From Streptomyces sp. ALI-76-A (GTDB lineage: Bacteria > Actinomycetota > Actinomycetes > Streptomycetales > Streptomycetaceae), in assembly GCF_030287445.1 (NCBI RefSeq), contig NZ_JASVWB010000002.1:7254001-7318000 (forward strand): a stretch of DNA of 64,000 nucleotides. Reading direction: 5' to 3'. A program made the translations under genes and the position numbers. Shown in pieces: positions 57,008-64,000 of this stretch. The notes below the pieces were generated by a model. That model ran no database searches and was not told the origin of the DNA. It was given only the letters and a program-made list of their open reading frames with translations. How positions within the stretch are numbered: position 1 is the first letter of the stretch; each line of letters begins with the position of its first letter.

Positions 57008-57684
57008 TCGAGGAACTGCTGCCCGCACCGGTGGTGGTGGTCGAGGCGTACGGCTACGACGAGTTCGACGAGAGGCGCCTGTTCCCCGAGGAAGCGGCTG
57101 TCGTCGCCCAGGCGATCGGCAAACGACGCCGCGAGTTCGCCGCCGTACGCTCCTGCGCCCGCCGGGCCATGGGGAAACTCGGCGTGCCGCCGCACCCCGT
57201 GCTGCCCGGGGAACGCGGCGCTCCCCGGTGGCCCGAGAGCCTGACCGGCAGCATGACCCACTGCGACGGCTACTGCGCCGCCGCGCTGGCCCACGTCGGT
57301 GACCTCGCCTCCCTCGGTATCGACGCCGAACCCGACGGACCGCTCCCGGAGGGCGTCCTGGACGCCGTCGCCCTGCCCGCCGAACGGGAGCGTCTGCTCC
57401 GGCTCGCCCACGACGACCCCGGGACCCACTGGGACCGGCTCCTGTTCAGCGCCAAGGAGTCCGTCTACAAGGCGTGGTTCCCCCTCACCCTGCGGTGGCT
57501 CGATTTCTTCGAGGCCGACATCGAGATCCTCGTCGGCCCGGGAGAGGGACTGCACGGCACCTTCCGCGCCGAACTCCTCGTCCCCGGCCCGGTGGTGGGC
57601 GGCCGGCGGCTCGGACATCTCGACGGCCGCTGGACGGTCGGACGCGGACTGCTGGCCACGGCCGTCACCGTGCCGCACGACTGA
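57004..57684 (+). CDS. Sfp-type 4'-phosphopantetheinyl transferase
   Basis: This 226-residue enzyme moves phosphopantetheine from CoA to a serine of carrier proteins. The magnesium-binding residues are in LGIDAE (D107, E109), and FSAKESVYKAWFP carries K151 and E152. The size and the MTHCDGYCAAAL segment fit the actinobacterial EntD/Sfp-like group. I recall the S. coelicolor counterpart SCO6673 as a secondary-metabolism PPTase. It is translationally coupled to the phosphoesterase. No polyketide or peptide synthase lies in the window, so it probably serves carriers encoded elsewhere. Confidence 0.93.
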   Translation: MIEELLPAPVVVVEAYGYDEFDERRLFPEEAAVVAQAIGKRRREFAAVRSCARRAMGKLGVPPHPVLPGERGAPRWPESLTGSMTHCDGYCAAALAHVGDLASLGIDAEPDGPLPEGVLDAVALPAERERLLRLAHDDPGTHWDRLLFSAKESVYKAWFPLTLRWLDFFEADIEILVGPGEGLHGTFRAELLVPGPVVGGRRLGHLDGRWTVGRGLLATAVTVPHD

Positions 57685-57741
57685 CGCACGGGACGACCGA
57701 GCGAACGGCCTGGAGGACTGTTCGAGCTGGACCCCGTCGCG

Positions 57742-57805
57742 GCGTACGGGATGCCCGGCGTACGGGATGCCCGGTGTGCGAGATGTCCGGCGTACGGCAC
57801 GGCCG
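57742..57805. repeat. Four-copy 16-bp tandem repeat
   Basis: GCGTACGGGATGCCCG occurs exactly twice (57742-57757, 57758-57773), followed by two diverged copies (57774-57789, 57790-57805). It lies between convergent genes, ending 12 bases before the small gene's stop. Confidence 0.85.
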
Positions 57806-57817
57806 CGGTCGCGCGGG

Positions 57818-58057
57818 CTACGGCTCCGGCGGGCACCAACTGTGCAGGAGGCGGAAGAACTCCTCCTCGTTGCCCGCGAGGCCCGCCTCCGCCAGGGCCC
57901 GTTCCGCCTCGGCGAGCACGGCGGGCGGGACGACGGACGGCCGGCCGGAGCCGGGCGGGCCGGACGCCTCGTCGAAGGCGGCCCGCACGGTGTGCAGCAG
58001 CCGGAGGTAGGCCTGGACGGCGGTGCGCTCGCGGTCGGTCGGTACGGCGGTGTGCAT
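57818..58057 (-). CDS. Small hypothetical protein
   Basis: This 79-residue protein is acidic to neutral and mainly helical in composition (TAVQAYLRLLHTVRAAFDEA, then AVLAEAERALAEAGLAGNEEEFFRLLHSW). ATG 58057 has GGGGAGAG about eight bases upstream, better than the longer frame to 58171. It is not recognised; nothing nearby gives a function. Confidence 0.6.
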   Translation of the reverse strand: MHTAVPTDRERTAVQAYLRLLHTVRAAFDEASGPPGSGRPSVVPPAVLAEAERALAEAGLAGNEEEFFRLLHSWCPPEP

Positions 58058-58291
58058 CGGGCGGCTCTCCCCAGGTCGTGGTCGTCCCTCACGCCGTGTG
58101 GCGCGTGTGCCGCCGCACGGCGGCACATGTCCAGCTTGCCGCCCACCACTGACAATCCGGTCCCGCCGCACGCCGGTTCGCCCGCTTAGCGGAGGCGAAA
58201 CCTCACCGAAACCCCCGGCCGGAATGCCGCTCTACGCTGGAACCAAGCGCTTTCGGCCGCTCCTTCGTGGCCACCCGAACAGGAGGAGTAC

Positions 58292-59335
58292 GTGGTCGAA
58301 GCCCCCCGACGGCGCCCGGCGCGCACCGCACGGCTGCGCTCGGTGAGCGATGCGGAACTCCAGCTCCGGTACCGCGTGGTGCACGGATACCGCCGTGCCT
58401 TCCGGATGGCCGGCGAGGGCCCGCCCCTGGTGCTCATCCACGGCATCGGGGACTCCTCCGCCACCTGGGCCGGACTGATCCCCGACCTGGCCCGCACCCA
58501 CACCGTCATCGCCCCCGACCTCCTCGGCCACGGCGCCTCCGACAAGCCGCGCGCCGACTACTCGGTGGCCGCCTACGCCAACGGCGTGCGCGATCTGCTC
58601 ACCACGCTCGGCATCGAGTCCGCGACCCTGCTCGGCCACTCCCTGGGCGGCGGGGTGGCCATGCAGTTCGCCTACCAGTTCCCCGAACGCACCGAACGGC
58701 TCGTCCTGGTCGGCGCGGGCGGAGTGGGCCGCGAGGTCAACCCGGTCCTGCGGCTGGTCTCGCTGCCCGGCGCCCATCTCCTGCTGTCCACCCTGCGACT
58801 GCCCGGAATGAGGCTCCAGGTCGGCCTCGCCGTGCGGATGATGAAGCTCCTGGACACCGATCTCGGCCAGGACGCACCCGAGTTGCTCACCCTGGTGGAC
58901 GCGCTGCCCGACGAGACCGCCCGCAACGCCTTCATCCGCACCCTGCGCGCCGTCGTCGACTGGCGGGGTCAGGTCGTCACCATGCTCGACCGCTGCTACC
59001 TCACCGAAGGCATGCCGACCATGCTGCTGTGGGGCGACCGGGACAGCGTGGTGCCCGTACGGCACGCGTTCGGCGCGCACGAGGCGATGCCGGGCAGCCG
59101 GCTGGAGATCTTCGAGGGCGCGGGCCACTTCCCGTTCCACAGCGACCCGGCCCGCTTCGTCTCCCTCGTCGAGGAGTTCACCGCCACCACGGCCCCGGCC
59201 CACTGGAGCCGCGAGCACTGGCGCGACCTGCTGTGCGAGGGCGGTCCCGGCACCACCCCCGGCCGTCCCGACGGCGTCCGCGACCGGGCCAAGGAACGCG
59301 ACCGGCGTGAGGCCAGCGAACGCAGCGCGACCTGA
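58292..59335 (+). CDS. Alpha/beta-fold hydrolase
   Basis: This 347-residue hydrolase has the oxyanion segment LVLIHGIGDSSATW (47-60), nucleophile S117 in GHSLGGG, an acid in LLWGDRDSVVP, and the catalytic histidine in GAGHFPFHSDP. The Arg/Glu-rich C-terminal 50 residues extend past the fold. GTG 58292 has AGGAGG upstream. It stands alone, with the promoter in the 120-base gap on its left. It resembles esterases and C-C hydrolases; the substrate is unknown. Confidence 0.88.
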   Translation: MVEAPRRRPARTARLRSVSDAELQLRYRVVHGYRRAFRMAGEGPPLVLIHGIGDSSATWAGLIPDLARTHTVIAPDLLGHGASDKPRADYSVAAYANGVRDLLTTLGIESATLLGHSLGGGVAMQFAYQFPERTERLVLVGAGGVGREVNPVLRLVSLPGAHLLLSTLRLPGMRLQVGLAVRMMKLLDTDLGQDAPELLTLVDALPDETARNAFIRTLRAVVDWRGQVVTMLDRCYLTEGMPTMLLWGDRDSVVPVRHAFGAHEAMPGSRLEIFEGAGHFPFHSDPARFVSLVEEFTATTAPAHWSREHWRDLLCEGGPGTTPGRPDGVRDRAKERDRREASERSAT

Positions 59336-59363
59336 CACGGCCCGGTCACCGACGGCCCCCGGG

Positions 59364-59912
59364 TCAGCCCTGCGGCCCCAGATAGCCCAGGGACGCCTCG
59401 ATCCGGCCCGCCAGGTGATCACGCGGCACCGGTCCCCGCTGTGACGAACCCGCCAGCCACGTGCGGCACTTGCTCGCCAGCAGCAGGCCGAAGGTCTCGG
59501 CCTCCTTCTCCTCGGCCAGGTCGAAACGGTCGCGCGCCGCGACCTTGAGGACGGTCGCCCTGAGGTCCGCCTCGTCGTGCAGCAGCCGCGCGGCGACCGC
59601 GGCCCCCTCCACGTGGTGACCGCAGTGCCCGGCCTTCATGTGCCACAGCTCGTGGCCGAGGATCACCAACTGGTGGTCCGGGGCGGTGCGTTCCTCGATC
59701 ACGACGAGGTCCTGGTCGGCCATGTCCAGCCACAGCCCGCTGGCGGTCCCGGGCGGGAAGGCGGCGGTACGGAACAGGACGGGGCGGCCGCGGCGTCTGC
59801 TCATCGCGTCGCACAGCGCCCCGTACAGCTCGGCGGGCGGCGCCGGTGCGGGGAGGGACAGTTCTGCCACCAACTCGCCGCACAGACGGCGCATGTCCTT
59901 GCCGATGCCCAC
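59364..59912 (-). CDS. ImmA/IrrE-like zinc metalloprotease domain protein
   Basis: This 182-residue protein contains the zincin motif HELWH (87-91) and a downstream EEKEAETFG, with E137 or E139 as third ligand, in the ImmA/IrrE arrangement. Such proteins cleave or inactivate partner XRE repressors. GTG 59912 has GGGAGAG five bases upstream and lies 14 bases after the XRE stop, so the two are co-expressed. This fits a regulator/antirepressor pair; a toxin-antitoxin role is a weaker alternative. Confidence 0.82.
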   Translation of the reverse strand: MGIGKDMRRLCGELVAELSLPAPAPPAELYGALCDAMSRRRGRPVLFRTAAFPPGTASGLWLDMADQDLVVIEERTAPDHQLVILGHELWHMKAGHCGHHVEGAAVAARLLHDEADLRATVLKVAARDRFDLAEEKEAETFGLLLASKCRTWLAGSSQRGPVPRDHLAGRIEASLGYLGPQG

Positions 59913-59926
59913 AGTTCTCTCCCGGA

Positions 59927-60577
59927 TCAGGACTCGGGCCGCTTGACGCTCTCCAGGAGCATGTCCAGCCACTCCGCGACCTTGTCCCGGTGCTGGTCGG
60001 TGGGCAGCTGCGCGGCCCGCCAGGCGATCCCCCGGACGCCGTGGTCCTGCAACAGCCGCTCCAGCGGGTCGTCGAGCACCGCGGCCGCCTCGCGCTCCGC
60101 GAGCTTCTGAAGGAGCTCCTGCTCGGTGCGCTGGAGGGTGCCCGCGAGCGCTTCGGGGTCCTCGGCCGTGAGGAATCCGGCGTGCACCCGGAAGAAGCGC
60201 TGGATGGCGTCGCAGTGCTCCATCGTGGGACGCCGGTCGCCGTTGATGAGCGCTCCGGCCTGCTGCCGGGACATCCCCGCGCCGTCGGCGATCTCCTGCT
60301 GGGTGTATCTGCGCCCGTTGGGCTTGAGCCGGGTGCGGCGCAGCAGGTCCAGGCGCTGGAGGAACCGGGCCTGCACATCGGGTTCACCGGCGGGCCGGCC
60401 GCTCAGCAGGGCCTTGACCACGGGTTCCGGCACACCGGAGGCGACGGACAGACGGCCGGTGTCGAAGACCTCCGCGTGCGGTACGCCGAGCCGGTCGGCC
60501 AGTGCGGCGACACGGGCGACGACGGCCGACAGCACAGCCGACGCCGCGTCGCCGGAACCCTCGAAGCCAACCGACAC
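59927..60577 (-). CDS. XRE-family helix-turn-helix regulator
   Basis: This 216-residue protein has a central helix-turn-helix (RYTQQEIADGAGMSRQQAGALINGDRRPTMEHCDAI, about 90-125) flanked by helical regions. GTG 60577 has AGGAG eight bases upstream. It precedes the metalloprotease gene and is divergent from an orphan MmyB-type sensor gene. The partner protease may remove it under stress, de-repressing itself and perhaps the divergent gene. Confidence 0.82.
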   Translation of the reverse strand: MSVGFEGSGDAASAVLSAVVARVAALADRLGVPHAEVFDTGRLSVASGVPEPVVKALLSGRPAGEPDVQARFLQRLDLLRRTRLKPNGRRYTQQEIADGAGMSRQQAGALINGDRRPTMEHCDAIQRFFRVHAGFLTAEDPEALAGTLQRTEQELLQKLAEREAAAVLDDPLERLLQDHGVRGIAWRAAQLPTDQHRDKVAEWLDMLLESVKRPES

Positions 60578-60726
60578 CGACAGATCTCCTACGTCTCTCT
60601 CACTGGCTTCTCACAAGCGATTGCCGTGAACTTCCCGGAGAATAGCGGGTCGTTCGAACGCACATCCAGGTCTCGCCACAACTGTGGCCAATTTCAGCCG
60701 TCAACGGGCACCGAATGCCACGATAG

Positions 60727-60756
60727 TTGACACCGATCGTATCGGGGAAGCAGGAT
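60727..60756 (+). promoter_or_regulatory. Consensus promoter with a spacer palindrome for the MmyB-type gene
   Basis: TTGACA (60727-60732) and CAGGAT (60751-60756) are 18 bases apart, a good HrdB-type promoter. The spacer holds CCGAT-CGT-ATCGG (60733-60745), a perfect inverted repeat placed where a repressor would block polymerase. Confidence 0.65.
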
Positions 60757-60803
60757 CAAGGGCGCCGCGTGAAGGCCGCAGAGGCAAGAGGGGTGACCTC
60801 CCG

Positions 60804-61478
60804 ATGGCATATCAGGCAGGTGGGCAGCGGACCGTACCGAGGCCCTTCCCCGACAGTCTCGAGGCCCAGGCGTATCTGCAGGACTACGCCACGCTCCTGG
60901 AAGCGGTCTCGTTCCCGTCCGTCGTCCTCGACCACCGCTGGGACGTCGTCCTCGCCAACACCGCGTTCGCGTCACTCTTCCGTGGCGTGGGCCCGCATCC
61001 GACGGCCATGCCGGGCGACAACTTCCTCCGTTTCGTCCTGTTCCACCCCGACGCGAGCATGGTCCTCGCCGACCACGAGACGCGCTGGTGCCTGCCGATG
61101 CTGGCGCACCTCGCCGCGGCTCTGGAGCGGCACGCCCACGACCCCGCGCTGCAAGCCGTCCGCCGGGACATCGCCCAGGACCCGCTCATGGAGGCCGCCT
61201 ACCGGCAGGGCCTGCCGCACTGGGTGCGCGCGGTCGGCGAGCGGGCCGTCGAGCACGACGGCGCGGTCCGTCCCCTGGTGCACCCGGACCCGCGCTGGGG
61301 TGCCACCGACTGCCGGGTCGTCGACGAGACCCCCCGGAGTCTGCGGGACATGGGCTACACCCGGCTGACGCTGGTCCTGCGCCCCGCGCGCCGTCCGGCG
61401 TCCGCCATCACCCGACGGACGGTGCGTGCGCGCCGTACGGCAGGTCACCTCAGCGTGGTGCCCGCCCCCGAGGTCTGA
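60804..61478 (+). CDS. Orphan MmyB-type (PAS-like) ligand-binding domain protein
   Basis: This 224-residue protein matches the C-terminal ligand-binding domain of MmyB-like regulators (FPSVVLDHRWDVVLANTAFASLF, PGDNFLRFVLFHPDASMVLADHE, and DCRVVDETPRSLRDMGYTRLTLVLRP). The usual N-terminal helix-turn-helix is absent. ATG 60804 is used; the frame opens at GTG 60684, which would put the start before the promoter. It may pair with the divergent XRE protein as a separate sensor, which is inference. Confidence 0.78.
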   Translation: MAYQAGGQRTVPRPFPDSLEAQAYLQDYATLLEAVSFPSVVLDHRWDVVLANTAFASLFRGVGPHPTAMPGDNFLRFVLFHPDASMVLADHETRWCLPMLAHLAAALERHAHDPALQAVRRDIAQDPLMEAAYRQGLPHWVRAVGERAVEHDGAVRPLVHPDPRWGATDCRVVDETPRSLRDMGYTRLTLVLRPARRPASAITRRTVRARRTAGHLSVVPAPEV

Positions 61479-61569
61479 CAGGCACCGCCGGCGTTCAGGT
61501 CGCCGACGGCGCCTCGTCAGCTCTTCCCGCCTTTCCTCCCCGCCTCCTCCCGCACTCGCGCGGGGGCAT

Positions 61570-62603
61570 TCTCCAGTCGACCGGTACCCAGGTCACCGTG
61601 GACGTCGCCGACTTCGAGCAGGTGGCGAACGCCGCCACCCAGCCCGCCGGGTCGGTGTCGGTCACCTCCCGGGGCGCCGACCCGAGCGGCACCGGCGACT
61701 CCACCCAGGCCTTCCGGGACGCCATCGCGGCCGCCCACGGGGGAGTGGTCTGGATCCCGCCGGGCGAGTACCGGCTGACGTCCGCACTGGGCGGAGTGCG
61801 GAACGTCACCCTCCAGGGCGCCGGCAACTGGCACTCCGTCGTGCGCGCCTCCCGCTTCATCGACCAGACCACCTCCTCCGGCGGCGTCCACATCAGGGAC
61901 TTCGCGGTGATCGGCGAGGTCACCGAACGCGTCGACTCCAGCCCGGACAACTTCGTCAACGGCTCCCTCGGCCCGGACAGCTCCGTCTCCGGCATGTGGC
62001 TCCAGCACCTGAAGGTCGGCCTCTGGCTGACCGGCGACAACGACAACCTGGTCGTCGAGAACAACCGCTTCCTCGACATGACCGCCGACGGCCTCAACCT
62101 CAACGGCAACGCGCGCGGGGTCCGCGTCCGCCACAACTTCCTGCGCAACCAGGGCGACGACGCGCTCGCCATGTGGTCGCTGTACGCGCCGACCACGAAC
62201 AGCAGCTTCGAGAACAACACCATCACCCAGCCGAACCTGGCCAACGGCATCGCGATCTACGGCGGCACCGACCTCACCGTCAGGAACAACCTGGTCCAGG
62301 ACACCAACGCCCTCGGCAGCGGCATCGCGATCTCCAACCAGAAGTTCCTCGACCCGTTCCACCCGCTGGCCGGCACCATCACGGTCGACGGCAACACCCT
62401 CGTGCGCACCGGGGCGATGAACCCCAACTGGATCCACGGTCGTCCCCGCGCGGGAGTACCGCTTCGACCCGGCGACCGGCAACGCCGTCACCGTCCCCCT
62501 GCCGAGCGGAACGAACCTGCGGCACCTGCGGCTGCACGTCACCGCGAACACCGGATGGCCCGCGGCCCAGCTCAGAGAGGTGGAGGCGTATCGGACTTCG
62601 TGA
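61570..62603 (+). pseudogene. Truncated and frameshifted beta-helix glycosidase (alpha-1,3-glucanase/mycodextranase-like) with F5/8-type tail
   Basis: The region from 61570 encodes a beta-helix enzyme fragment (STQAFRDAIAAAHGG, then VWIPPGEYRLTSALGG and ADGLNLNGNARGVRVRHNFL, with a GDDALAMWS active-site-like segment). It has no start codon or signal peptide. At about 62440 the frame is lost. A different frame then reads PAREYRFDPATGNAVTVPLP and LRHLRLHVTANTGWPAAQLREVEAY to a stop at 62603, the end of a discoidin-type module. Both the 5' part and a middle segment seem deleted. The tail overlaps the ABC ATPase 3' end. Confidence 0.72.
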
Positions 62604-63384
62604 CCGACACCGTGGTCCCGCGCTTCGCCGCCTGGATCTGTTCGTAGACATGGGTCCGCAGTTCGGCGAAGCGCGGGGCCACCCGGGTGTGCAACTGGTC
62701 GCGCTCGTCCGGCAGATCCACCTTGAGCTGCTCCTGCACGACGGTGGGGGAGGCGGACAGCACGACCACCCGCTCGCCGAGGTAGACGGCCTCGTCGATG
62801 TCGTGGGTGACGAACAGGATCGTGATGCCGCGCTCCCGCCACAGCCGCCGCACCAGGTCCTCCAGGTCGGCGCGGGTCTGGGCGTCCACCGCCGCGAACG
62901 GCTCGTCCATCAGCAGCACCCGGGGCTCGTAGGCGAGCGCACGGGCGATGGCCACGCGCTGCTGCATGCCGCCCGACAGCTGCCAGGGATACGCCCCGGC
63001 CGCGTCCGCGAGATCCACCGAGCGCAACGCGTCCGCCACCAGCTCACGGCGCCGCGCCTTGCCCAGGTCCTTCTTCTGCTTCAGAGGGAGTTCGACGTTC
63101 TCGCCGACCCGCATCCACGGGAACAGGCTGCGGCCGTACTCCTGGAAGACGAAGGCCATCCCGGGCGGCGGACCGGTCACCTTCCGCCCCTCCAGCAGCA
63201 CTTCGCCCGCCGTCGGCGCGAGCAGTCCGCCCATGCACTTCAGCAGGGTCGTCTTGCCGCAGCCCGACGGGCCCACCAGACAGACGAGTTCACCGGCGGC
63301 GACGGTGAAGGTCAGGTCGCGCACCGCCTCGACCCGCCGCCCGGATCCCTCGTAGACCTTCTTCAGGCCGCGTACGTCGAGCAT
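62572..63384 (-). CDS. ABC importer ATPase (NitT/TauT type)
   Basis: This 270-residue ATPase has Walker A GPSGCGKTT, Q-loop in FVFQEYGRSLFPWM, signature LSGGMQQRVAIARAL, Walker B VLLMDEPF, and the H-loop in THDIDEA, which assigns it to nitrate/sulfonate/taurine-type importers. ATG 63384 has GAAAGGG seven bases upstream. It follows the permease gene by 20 bases. The C-terminal 30 residues extend beyond the fold and overlap the pseudogene tail. Confidence 0.92.
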   Translation of the reverse strand: MLDVRGLKKVYEGSGRRVEAVRDLTFTVAAGELVCLVGPSGCGKTTLLKCMGGLLAPTAGEVLLEGRKVTGPPPGMAFVFQEYGRSLFPWMRVGENVELPLKQKKDLGKARRRELVADALRSVDLADAAGAYPWQLSGGMQQRVAIARALAYEPRVLLMDEPFAAVDAQTRADLEDLVRRLWRERGITILFVTHDIDEAVYLGERVVVLSASPTVVQEQLKVDLPDERDQLHTRVAPRFAELRTHVYEQIQAAKRGTTVSVTKSDTPPPL

Positions 63385-63404
63385 GCTCTGCCCTTTCTCG
63401 GACG

Positions 63405-64000
63405 TCACCGGGACCGCCGGGTGGAGGCGCGCAGACCGTGGTACCAGCCGAGCGCGCGCCGCTCGGCCAGCTGGAACACCACCGACAGCAGGAAGCCCAG
63501 CAGGCCCAGCACCAGGATCCCGGTCCACATGTCGGGGATCGCGAAACCGCGCTGGAACTGGACCACGGTGAAACCGAGACCGCTGCTGGCGGCGAACATC
63601 TCGCTGATGACCATGAGGATGATGCCGATCGACAGCGCCTGGCGCAGCCCCGCGAAGATCTGCGGGCTCGCCGAGCGCAGCACCACGTGGCGCAGGCGCG
63701 CGGCGCCCGTGATGCCGTACGAACGGGCGGTCTCGGCCAGCACGGAGTCCACCGCCCGCACGCCCTCGACGGTGTTGAGCAGGATCGGCCACACACAGCC
63801 GCTCGCGATCACGACGATCTTCATCGTGTCGCCGATGCCCGCGAACAGCATGATGACCGGGATCAGGACGGGCGGCGGCACCGCCCGCAGAAACTCCAGC
63901 ACCGGTTCGCACACCGCCCGCACCCGCCGGAAGGACCCGATGACCGTGCCGAGGGCGACGCCCACCACGGCCGCCGTCACGTAGCCGGCCGCGAGTCTGA
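63405..64000 (-). CDS. ABC importer permease (NitT/TauT type), 5' end outside window
   Basis: About 198 residues are visible. There are several hydrophobic helices and the ATPase-contact loop (VLAETARSYGITGAARLRHVVLRSASPQIFAGLRQAL). The N-terminus lies past 64000; GTG 63980 is not taken as the start because the fold continues upstream (RLAAGYVTAAVV). It pairs with the ATPase gene downstream. The substrate (sulfonate, nitrate, pyrimidine or other) cannot be read without the binding protein. Confidence 0.88.
   Translation of the reverse strand, partial: RLAAGYVTAAVVGVALGTVIGSFRRVRAVCEPVLEFLRAVPPPVLIPVIMLFAGIGDTMKIVVIASGCVWPILLNTVEGVRAVDSVLAETARSYGITGAARLRHVVLRSASPQIFAGLRQALSIGIILMVISEMFAASSGLGFTVVQFQRGFAIPDMWTGILVLGLLGFLLSVVFQLAERRALGWYHGLRASTRRSR

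Noticed and set aside
57004..57684. PPTase as a sign of a polyketide or peptide cluster in the window
   Set aside because: No synthase or carrier-protein gene is present; stand-alone PPTases are common in Streptomyces.
59364..60577. Classical toxin-antitoxin module
   Set aside because: The gene order and HELWH motif fit a repressor/antirepressor protease pair better; no nuclease or translation-targeting toxin is seen.

Overview
The window is high-GC actinobacterial chromosome. Codon bias towards G/C in third positions, frequent GTG and TTG starts, AGGAGG-type ribosome sites, Tat-exported hydrolases and the gene order all point to Streptomyces. From memory, the order matches the S. coelicolor SCO6648-SCO6673 neighbourhood, with species-specific insertions. 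No rRNA, tRNA, CRISPR array, insertion sequence or prophage was seen.

Layout. (1) 1-7791: a conserved cluster of unknown product. It has a CDP-alcohol phosphotransferase, an MDR-fold dehydrogenase, a catalytically dismantled 6-pyruvoyltetrahydropterin synthase (PTPS) homologue, a GT4 glycosyltransferase, a methyltransferase, a flippase-like membrane protein, a creatininase-family hydrolase and a GTP cyclohydrolase II paralogue. The paralogue carries Met120, the residue reported to make the S. coelicolor homologue stop at the formylated pyrimidine FAPy. (2) 7792-10367: degenerate, repeat-rich DNA around a serine hydrolase. (3) 10368-15449: shikimate uptake and conversion to protocatechuate (MHS transporter, TetR, shikimate dehydrogenase, and a fused dehydroshikimate dehydratase/HPPD-like protein). 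(4) 15436-16905: a membrane-anchored beta-helix-like protein. (5) 17019-26081: a translationally coupled pentose phosphate operon (tkt-tal-zwf-opcA-pgi-gnd-phosphatase) facing a divergent AraC regulator across a short palindrome.

(6) 27198-31426: a small unknown ORF, a secreted GH16 glucanase with a carbohydrate-binding tail, and a GT4 glycosyltransferase with an unknown partner. (7) 31529-36822: an IclR/MarR pair divergent from an SDR, amidohydrolase, acyl-CoA ligase and MaoC set, probably a CoA-dependent catabolic route. (8) 36912-54376: a large glycan-use locus with two Tat-exported phosphoesterases of different folds, a GH2 beta-galactosidase, an ABC sugar importer, a PfkB kinase, a DeoR regulator, and GH4, GH38 and GH29 glycosidases. 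(9) 54562-57684: an ATP-grasp protein, divergent from a metallophosphoesterase coupled to an Sfp-type phosphopantetheinyl transferase. (10) 57818-61478: a small conserved protein, an alpha/beta hydrolase, an XRE regulator paired with an ImmA/IrrE-like metalloprotease, and an orphan MmyB-type sensor domain. (11) 61570-64000: a doubly truncated glucanase/beta-helix pseudogene and the end of a NitT/TauT-type ABC importer operon.

The most interesting region is the first. A FAPy-forming cyclohydrolase, a candidate deformylase and a zinc-less pterin-binding fold sit with lipid-headgroup, glycosyl, methyl and flippase-like genes. This suggests an undescribed, membrane-associated pterin- or pyrimidine-derived metabolite. 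That product is inference. Starts were chosen from ribosome-site spacing and gene overlap, and homology calls are by eye.
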